The position numbers were made by a program, and so were the translations under genes. This document shows positions 56,083 through 64,000 of a stretch of 64,000 nt of DNA, in pieces (positions within the stretch are counted from its first letter, which is position 1; each line of letters starts with the position of its first letter). This stretch comes from Rhypophila decipiens (lineage: Eukaryota > Ascomycota > Sordariomycetes > Sordariales > Naviculisporaceae), in contig MU858050.1 of NCBI GenBank assembly GCA_033297075.1, forward strand, positions 248,001 through 312,000, written 5' to 3'. The notes under the pieces are model-generated. The model was not told the origin of the DNA, did no database searches, and saw nothing but the letters and a program-made list of their open reading frames with translations.

Positions 56083-59045
56083 GGCGAGTGGTCTCGAGAT
56101 GGGGGCCGAGGTTGGAAATGGAAGAGGTGGTTCGCAAATCGGCGGGGCTTGAACAGAGGAGGCCCGTGGAGAGTAAGTTGCTCTGAGGATGAATGGATTG
56201 CCGGCTAGTATATCTGGATAATGGAGCTTGGCGTCTCTGAGGATGATTTGAAGCACCTGGGGTCGGAGTTAGTTATGAATGGAGAAATTTAGAGGTTGAG
56301 CGGTCTGTCTTTTGGGATTGGATTGTATGATGACGGTGGGATGGGAGGAAGCTCACGAGGGATAGGTAGAGGGGTGGATCTTGGAGGGGTAAGGTGCAGT
56401 GGATGTGGCGGGGTTGCCTTGTCCCAGACTGTGGGAAAGTGCGGCCTTTAGCTGGATGGCTCCTCCTCCAGATCCGGATCTGGCCTGAGATTGACACGCA
56501 CGTCTCCGGCAGGCTGGGCAAAAAACAGGGGGGGGCTTTCCAAGAATTTCTAGGCTGGAAGGTCACGACCAGGAGGTTGGGAAGGTACTACTCACAAAGA
56601 CGAGGACTAGAAAGGCGACTGAACAAACATGGACGAGGCTAAGAGAAAGCCACCGGCGGGTGACAGCACCCTTTATATCAGATGACAGGCTGCCCTTTCC
56701 TCCCGACAGTTTGCGATTATCGGCTCCCAAGGAGCCCTTAATCGCGCGCCGGGAGGCGCCTGCCTGTGACTTTGAGGGAGACGTTTTGTCGGCTCGCAAG
56801 CGGCGCCCAGGTGCAAGATGACGGAGCTTCCTGCAGCGGGGGATGAGCTCCCTACCACCCGGTTTTGATAGGCCAAGCTCTGCTAGGGCAGGGGCGGGGC
56901 GACCTTCGGGCGTTTCCTTCTCGTTGAGCCCAAATTCAAACGGCCCGGCTCAGCGTCACAATCTCGCCCATCAAGCATGAAAAAGACGCTTGATTGCAAC
57001 TGGCAGTTTCCTCTTCACTACCAGCGGCTGGGCACGAATTCGTGATCAATTTCAGCGCAGCTCCAAGACAGCTGACCAGGGGCACAGAACGCTCAGTCGT
57101 CGAGAATCGAGGGGCTAAGGCCTGAAAATCCAAACCTCACGCCGCAGCACAACAGGTGGTCTCTCGGTGTCTGGTGTTAGTATGCGGGGTCCTGACTGAA
57201 CGATCCAAGTCGTGCGTCTGCGGTGGTCTCGTGGCTCGACAATATCTTGCCCAGGGGGTTGGTGGCGTGTCTTTGCCAAAGTTCGTCGTGCAGTTGAATC
57301 GTAGGTTCTTGTCCTTTCTGCGTCCCGCAACTCTTCTCGGTCCTCAACCAGTGTAACACAGCCCGCAAAATGGACGGTGGAATCTCGCCAGGCATGTACT
57401 CCAAAGCTCCTTCTCGATCGAATAACGGCCCGTTCGGCTGTCGTTCCTTCTAGAGAGCCTCTAGATTCCCGTTTGACGCTGGGACGATGGATATCGCCTA
57501 GGTAGGTTGCTCTTAGGGTCGGTCCGAAAGCGCTGGACCCTTCTCCATGGAACCACAACAGAATCCCCACAAGTTGTTTGGAATGTTATGAAGACGTCGA
57601 GATAGTTGCGGGAAATACATGGGCAGTTTTCGACCTTGTCCTGGCTGGCCTTTTCCTTTTATATCCTTGGAGGAAAGGAAACACCCCCGGGCAAGGTGAC
57701 AGGGGGCCCCAGAGGATGATAGTGTCAAGTTTGGAAGGAGTCTAGGATTGTGGGGATTAACCCATCCCAATGACCCAAGCAAACGTTTCGACTCTAGGGT
57801 CTGGGGGTTTTGCTTGATGGTTTAAAGCGTGATAGGTTCGAGTTGCAGAGTCGCGGTCAAGAAAAGCCTGCGGTGCCTGTGACGAGGGTGGCGGAGAGCC
57901 CCAGATAAAAAGCAGCTAAAAGAATGTAGCCCACGCGCCTATGCAATGCAAGATACGACCAAGATCAGACGGTCTGAAGGAGATATTCGTGAATTGGGAT
58001 AACTTTATCAAGTTGACTTAAAGTCCGACCCAGCACGAATATGGTAAGCCGAGCTGGCTTCAATTCAGGTCTTGGGATTTTCAACAAGTGTCAAGTTCTG
58101 TGACTGGCAACAGAAGTATCGAGAAACAAGGCCAAGGTGACTTGTTATTTCGTTTATATTATCAGCTGCGTGGGGTATACCAGGAAATGCCTGAGAGGCT
58201 TAAAGAATTCGAGATTCCTGTTTTGTAGCTGGGTTACATTTATGTGACCACAAACCCTTGATATCACGCCTAGCCATGGGACTTAATAGTCTATTTATAT
58301 ATGGATAATCGTTGAACAATGCGGAATCGAAAGCAAGAAACCTGGTTGGACTGCCGGCCAGTTCTCGAAATTTCGTTGTCGGTTGAGGAACCCCAGGTTT
58401 TGGTAGTTTATTAACAACTTCCATTCTTGTTTTGGGTGCACTGCTCCCATATATGTACACGTTAGCATTATTTAGACCACTTCTTCAGAATATTGTACCG
58501 ATCATACTGACCTGATTTAAGACTTAGACTTCTTACACCATCATAGGTATCCAGATTTGCTTCACTACCACCGACGGTTTAGAGGACTGAGCTTATCACC
58601 AGTCAACACCTTCCTGCCCGGTGTTTCAGCGGACCAGTGAACGCTCTGACAGCGTCACATCAGCAACGTCAGGGGTCTCATGCGAACCGTTAAATTGGGC
58701 AATGTGATTGGCTTCCAGCGCTGTAATCACACCTGGCCCTACGGTATAAGTATCCTTGAACTTTTCATCTCATTAGCCACGTAGTTTCAAGCTCAACCTA
58801 CAAGGCTGAAGAGAAGACATTGTTAGGTACGGACTACAGTCCCCTAATATTTCCTCCCATCTTCGGTCTTCTTGCTTTGTGAGTAGATGTATTCAGTTCC
58901 GAGTTTATTTGTAGACATATACAATACTATTAACTGCGCGCAGCGCCTACCCATGAGTGTTCTCACAATATGCATCGTTGACACCCTGCCTGGAAAGATC
59001 CAATACCCAAACACCCAAACTCCAACAAAATTTCACCAAAGATCT
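56083..59045. promoter_or_regulatory. Long glucokinase upstream region
   Basis: About 2.96 kb. Two TATA-like boxes face the minus-strand gene: GATATAAAG at about 56671-56679 and GATATAAAAG at about 57656-57665. A 151-codon GTG-initiated frame (57115-57570, minus) has some codon bias but no ATG and no recognised domain. The far part (57.8-59.0 kb) shows nothing. Confidence 0.4.
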
Positions 59046-59904
59046 TCAATCCAGCCGTATCCCGAAATTCCAATCTGGCGGACTATTATGTGACACGTTG
59101 AGATTATTCTTCATCCAGCACGTCGCCCGGGCCGGCTTGTCAGGGAGGGCCGGACCCCATCCGGCCCCGGTGCAGCCTTGCGTCCTGGCACAAGCCTCGA
59201 GACATTCCTTAAACGTGGGAGTCCTCTCACTGGCGATATCCGTCGCCTCTCCGGGGCCAGAGAAGTCGACTCCACAGAGATGGAGGAACTTGACTGCGCT
59301 GGTGGTTTGTACTTGTGCATTTGCTCCTTCGGGGCATTCCAACCAGGCGAGTGTTGAATTTCCGCTGTTTGAAGAGGCCCTGTTTTGTGCTTTCGTGTTA
59401 GCAAGAAGTCCGGTACCTTTTTTTTGTTGTCGATTAGCAACTCGGAGATTTGGAAACGACGTACCCGTCATCATTATTACTGCCTTGATTTCGATCCACG
59501 ACCCCGATTTTGACACCTACACCAACGCCGATCCCCACGATGGCTAGCCATGCCAGTACTAATAGCACTAGAAAGACACTCCGCCCAAGTCCACATATTC
59601 TTTTCTCGGACCGAGCTTGCAGGTCGTCTACGGGCGGGACTGGTAGTGTTGGAGAGCGTCCGCTGTGGTAATAGTGATGCTCGATAGGGACCTGGCGGTG
59701 TAAGGAGGTTGGCTGTTGCTGTTGTTGCCAACTCGATTGGTGCTGCGGTGGTGGTGGACCGTGTGGCTGATAGATCAGCAGAGCTGGTGATCCTATCTTG
59801 TCGCCATCCTGATATTGATCAACAACTTCTGGGGCGTTATTCCCAGCGCTCTTCGCATCTCTTTTGTGTTGTATCGGAGTGGATGGTCGATCGACGACCT
59901 CCAT
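59046..59904 (-). CDS. Type II membrane protein with Apple-like Cys domain
   Basis: Two exons, 59904-59465 and 59379-59046, give 257 aa. The 85-nt intron has donor GTACGT and branch TTGCTAACA. The cytosolic N terminus (1-105) is Pro/Gln-rich (PPPPQHQSSWQQQQQP). One helix follows (SVFLVLLVLAWLAIVGIGVGV, about 109-129), preceded by ARSEKRICGLGR. The extracellular part ends in a Cys-rich module of a widespread filamentous-fungal family: CPEGAN, then VKFLHLCGVDFSGPGEATDI, CLEACARTQGCTGAGWG, CWMKNNL and DWNFGI, an Apple/PAN-like fold. The role is unknown; surface recognition or wall association is inferred. The start is the first ATG of the frame. Confidence 0.85.
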
Positions 59905-62900
59905 AGTCTTCTTGTCAGACTCGCGTGGTAGATGTCCAAGTATGGCGGGACTACCGAGTCTGATGTTTGGTAGCGGGTGGCATGGAGAATTATATCAGTA
60001 TAAACAGGGTGGGATCGACCGAATATCACCTTCTTCAAAAGCTTCCAGAACCTGTACTGACGGGCACGCCGCGGCGTATGCAGTATGGTGGGTAAGCAGC
60101 CCCAAGTATCACAACTTATGTCTCGGAGGCGCCCGTATCCTAGGCACCCGGATTCTTATTCGTCTGTCAAAGCACCCACAAGAAGATGACAACGACATGA
60201 CGAGACGCTGATTCTTTGTAACCAGGTTATTCAGCTGAACAATGTTCCGGATGTCCCATTCACTGCACAACGCAGGCTTGGTAGGAAAGGGGTGACTGGC
60301 TCAAACTGATGCCGAGAACCGCCATCAGACGCTGTGATACAACTTTGTTCAGCTTCGATAGTCGTGAGTTATCTTACTCAGCGTCAAAGAGGTGTCGAGG
60401 ACGTCATTTCCACTCGGCCAGAAACACCGATTGGACTTCCTGAGAGATTCATTTAAGAAGGAAGATTGCTTTCTTTTCTCCTCGCAGGCTTGGACGCTCT
60501 GCTACCTGTATAGAGATTTTTGGGCCTATGCATCCAATGTTGAGCATGGGCTGTCTCATGTGTGATAAGTGCCAGCCAACTCTGACCCTTCATATAAATG
60601 TATGCCCACATCATTGAGATGCCACAAGGATGGCGGCTCTTGAAACAAGACAGCCGAGGTTTTGCTGCTTAGCAAAAAGTCCAAGCTGAACATGAGGCTC
60701 TTCTTGGCCATAAACTGCCGGCACAATCAAAGGGTCTCTCCCACGTGGTGATGTTGGTCCGGGTTGTTTACCCACCATGACAGTGTAACCCACCGTCAAA
60801 GGTTGTGGCATCAACTTGAGATTGCTTGTTACGGATCCGTACAATATCGGCGGACAAAATTTCCGCTTTCCTGGTTGCCGGGACGTCCAGACTGTCGTGA
60901 AAGGACCTAGAGAGCTCGCATGCAACGAAAAAGTGGGAAATATAGAACAAGATTCGACCTTCTAACCAACGTCACATGTGACCAATTGGTGCTTTCAGAG
61001 CTGATAATCATCATGTTGATAGCCACTGACTCTCTGGAGTGAAATAGTGTCTTCTCGCGGGAAGGGAAGCGCGCAACGGTTTCCGGTCGCCTCTATCCGT
61101 ACTCTGTACCACAACGATCCATTGGAGGGGGTCCGCAACGGATCGTGATCGTGATCGCAGACCATCAAATTCCGATCTTGATACATTGCTCTGGCTGGTC
61201 CTGTCGGAAACAGACTCAGGCCAGACATAATTCCGAGACCGGCAAGTTATGAACAAAAGCCCTGCCCAAACTCAGAGACTGTTGCGAGAACTTGGACAGA
61301 GGGCATCAAGAATTGCGGCTGAGCATCCTGCAAGGGGGGCGCTTGTGATGGTGCAGTGCAGAAGTGGGGAAGACCTGAAAGTGGGCCCATCATTAAGAAT
61401 GAGGCACAGCTCAGGACTCAGCCAAAGCCTAATTAAATACGACCTGGACGATTGACGGTCCTGTGGCTCCTAGCACCGGCTGGTTGGCGGCTGGCTGGCA
61501 ATTGGACTCACAGGCCCAAAGTCCTACGAGGTCCTAGGACTGTCCATTTTGGGAATAGATCGGGCAGCTTTTTTGGCCCGACAGTCGACTTCAGGCATCG
61601 AATTTCTTATCAAAGCTCATCAATGGATTACTCTGACAGATCGGAAATCAAACACATGCATCCAGGTGCAGCTCTTACTTGGCAATTACGATCCCGTGGA
61701 AAGATGAAGACACAGGCGTCAAGTATTTGCCATCAGGATGGGAGCCTCAACTTGACTTCACTGGCCTCAGTACCAATACTTTAAGCCAAACACAAAATCT
61801 TGTTTGTCTAAACGCTCCGATTTCTTCGACGAGGAGCCAACGTTTCATCTAGCTTGACAAAGAAGTTGAAGCTGCAGCTAACCGCATGGCACGAACCTCA
61901 CTGGATATATCCAAGGCGAGGAAATTACCAACTTACACCCAGTTACCTAAGTAGCATCTTACAGTGTGATCTTGAGAGGGACCTTGAATGGCGACCAATA
62001 TCCTCATGATAGCCCATGACAAATTGTCAACAGTGGCATTGCTACCGTGACTTCTCGTCATCTTGAACGGCACCTTCAGTCCTTCACACAATACCGGAGT
62101 CCTCGTTCGCGGTTCTTCCCCACTGTGTCGAGGCTCGTCATCGACTCATCGGAACATGTAAGATCCACAACGGCAGGTCCTGAATCCTTCGGGTCGTGCA
62201 GATACTGAAAGTGCTCCTTGGCGTGCTGCTTAGTCGCCGACTCCAACGGTTTCAAGGACTCTCAAGAACCCAAAATGAAGACCGAGATACCTCTTCCTAC
62301 CATACTGCCGCTCCAACAATGTAAACGGATACCGAATATTCAACCCAAGTATTTCGGAAGTGAAATATCTAACACCATATTGCCTGATGAGTTTGTACCA
62401 AGGTGTTTGTTCTCTTGCCCAATATCAGATTGACCCAGTATGCACATGTAGTCGCTACTGCACTGTACTGACGGAGTACAATACAGTACTCATAACCATC
62501 GGTCCATCATATGGGGCTTGTTTCCCCGGGAAGGTATCTAGCCACTGCATAAGCGTGCGTTCGGACCGGCCAGAACTCTGGTGTATCCGTAATTCCATCT
62601 TGTTTGGATTTCCGATTTCGTCTCTAAACTCCATTCTAGGTTACAGCTCCGGTCCGCTGTGCTGCGAGTTTTTTTTGGTGTCATCTGGATTGCCTGTTGT
62701 TTTAGAGCTCCGCCAAATCGAGTGGTCAAAACGGACCAACAGAGAGGTATTTGAGTTCGCGCCGTAAATTCCCAATCCCCGGTAGCTGTCAGCAACCTCG
62801 CAATAGAACTTGTCGTGGCTATATTCTCTCGTAAAGTCAACAATTAAGGTACCGGATAGACAACAACTTGATCGTCGCCCAATTCCTCCCAGAAAACCCT

Positions 62901-63688
62901 TGTGAAGATTCAAGACCAGGCTCTGGAGACTCTGTAACGACGGGACAATCTTGTTCTTGCCCCGCCTCTGCTCCACCTTGAACTGCTCCTCCCCCGCGCA
63001 GCGATTACGACCGCCAACCAAATCACAGGAAGGAAGCTCTGACGGATTTTTGGTGCCTGAGTTCGCTCTGATCAGTCCCCTACCTTGCCCCTCAGCCTTA
63101 TTGCACTTGTGTGGATCCAGGGAGGTACGGGTTACCTTTCGACGGAGACCCAAGCTTCTTAGCGTCTGTCAGCTCGTGTGCTGGCGGGAAATAGGACATC
63201 AGCCACCTTTCGCTCCCCCGGTCACCTTGTCTCCCAGAGTCCTAAAGGAAGCATTGCGAAACCTCGCCCACCCCGACCGGCGACTCGAAAGAAGCACCAA
63301 GAAGCACCACCAGCGAGATTCAAGCACTGCATCAACACACAAGCAAAACAGCAACGACCAGGCCAGGGACCCGAATCGTCCCAGTCACACACATTCAGTC
63401 TCACTCCGCGTTCCCAAGGAGGGAAAAAAGGTTCAGACACTGTGTGTGCCGGGCTGCATCCCCTCAAGTCTATCCAGTCCTGGTGTTACTCCCAGTCCTG
63501 GCCTGCCCGTCGCTTTTGCCCACACCCGCCCACACGCCGCCTCCCACCCGACTCCCACACACACAGTCAGCTCAGGCAGGTCTCTTTCTCCAGCCGCTTT
63601 TCCCCTCTAAAAGCGATCCCACCCTCGTCCCTCCCCTTTGATCCTTCTTCTGGCCTTTCCCCCCTCTTCTTAACGGCGAGTTCCCCAT
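59905..63688. other. Intergenic, upstream of both flanking genes
   Basis: About 3.8 kb between two divergent starts. The right end (63430-63688) is rich in C and T, as expected for the 5' UTR of the plus-strand gene. Short frames at 60611-60925 and 62641-63153 on the minus strand are not convincing. No RNA gene is seen. Confidence 0.45.
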
Positions 63689-64000
63689 ATGAGTTCTATG
63701 AACTCCCGCCTGAAAGGCTTTGGATTCGGGAAGCGAAAATCGACCGCTAGTATCCAAAATCCCGACCTGCCACCAAATCAAACCCCGCCTCCTGGATCTG
63801 GAGGCGCCCCTCAAATATCGCAGCTTTTCCCTCGTCCGGGCGCCGCCCCTTCAATTGCGTCCACGTCCTCGCAACAGAGCCTGCCACAGAGCCTCCAAAT
63901 GAATCACCCAGGCGGCGGTCCACGACCACCAAGCTACTCGGCAAACTATCCCCCAGGCCCTCCCGGTCCTGTCGGTCGTACTTCTCCTTTAACGAACCAA
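63689..64000 (+). CDS. Pro/Ser-rich protein, N-terminal part, runs off window
   Basis: Starting at ATG 63689 the frame stays open for 104 codons to the window end. The N terminus MSSMNSRLKGFGFGKRKSTAS is basic. It is followed by Pro/Gly/Gln-rich disordered sequence (NQTPPPGSGGAPQ, QQSLPQSLQMNHPGGGPRPPSY). This pattern is common at the start of large fungal polarity or signalling proteins, but the defining domain would lie outside the window, so I give no family. The CT-rich leader just upstream supports this start. Confidence 0.75.
   Translation, partial: MSSMNSRLKGFGFGKRKSTASIQNPDLPPNQTPPPGSGGAPQISQLFPRPGAAPSIASTSSQQSLPQSLQMNHPGGGPRPPSYSANYPPGPPGPVGRTSPLTNQ

Noticed and set aside
57115..57570. 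151-codon minus-strand frame upstream of glucokinase
   Set aside because: It has only a GTG at its start, no ATG, no splice partner and no recognised motif.
60611..60925. 104-codon minus-strand frame
   Set aside because: Codon bias is weak, there is no ATG at the proper place and no homologous feature is visible.

Overview
The window reads as nuclear DNA of a filamentous ascomycete (Pezizomycotina), most probably a Sordariomycete. Genes are single transcription units on both strands. They are split by 52-150 nt introns with GTRNGT-type donors, CTAAC/CTGAC branch sites and YAG acceptors. The conserved genes are classic filamentous-fungal ones: Rho3 GTPase, COP9 subunit 2, Pbs2/OS-5 HOG MAPKK, a CRY-DASH with an RGG tail, an NpgA-type phosphopantetheinyl transferase and an Apple-like single-pass protein. 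The class-level placement is inferred from protein resemblance, not from a computed phylogeny.

Layout. 1-6.6 kb is gene-poor: two low-confidence orphan ORFs and one tRNA-like relic. 6.6-20.9 kb is a dense housekeeping block: rho3(-), cwc25(-), csn2(+), mccA(-), a PNPOx-like flavoprotein gene(+) and an auxin-efflux-carrier family transporter gene(-). A 3.6 kb divergent intergenic region then precedes pbs2(+), followed by a SUR7-family gene(-) and a mitochondrial hotdog thioesterase-like gene(+). 31.9-38.8 kb looks accessory, with no recognisable conserved gene but three short coding-like models on the minus strand. 38.9-44.2 kb holds CRY-DASH(+) and the phosphopantetheinyl transferase(-), with a tRNA-like relic between them. 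44.2-47.0 kb is non-coding and contains a six-copy degenerate repeat array. 47.1-56.1 kb holds an acidic orphan protein gene(-), signal peptide peptidase(-), an NAA50-like acetyltransferase with an N-terminal PIP box(+) and glucokinase(-). 59.0-59.9 kb encodes a type II membrane protein with an Apple-like domain(-). A proline-rich ORF(+) starts at 63689 and runs off the end.

The genes do not form one pathway or a biosynthetic cluster. They are core cell-biology functions: polarity, splicing, protein turnover, leucine catabolism, osmostress signalling, eisosomes, light sensing, carrier-protein activation, intramembrane proteolysis and glycolysis.

The most interesting signal is that two reading frames, CRY-DASH at 41239-41241 and the acidic orphan at 47464-47466, each contain a single UAG followed by a long in-frame open stretch with coding character. 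In both, the UAG lies inside a predicted RNA hairpin; for the orphan it is the loop of a perfect 7-bp stem. This matches the known sequence and structure preference of sexual-stage A-to-I mRNA editing in Sordariomycetes, which recodes UAG to UGG (Trp). A nonsense mutation (CAG to TAG, a RIP-type CpA to TpA change), readthrough or an unusual intron remain alternatives. The second notable signal is a textbook PCNA-binding motif at the N terminus of an NAA50-type acetyltransferase.
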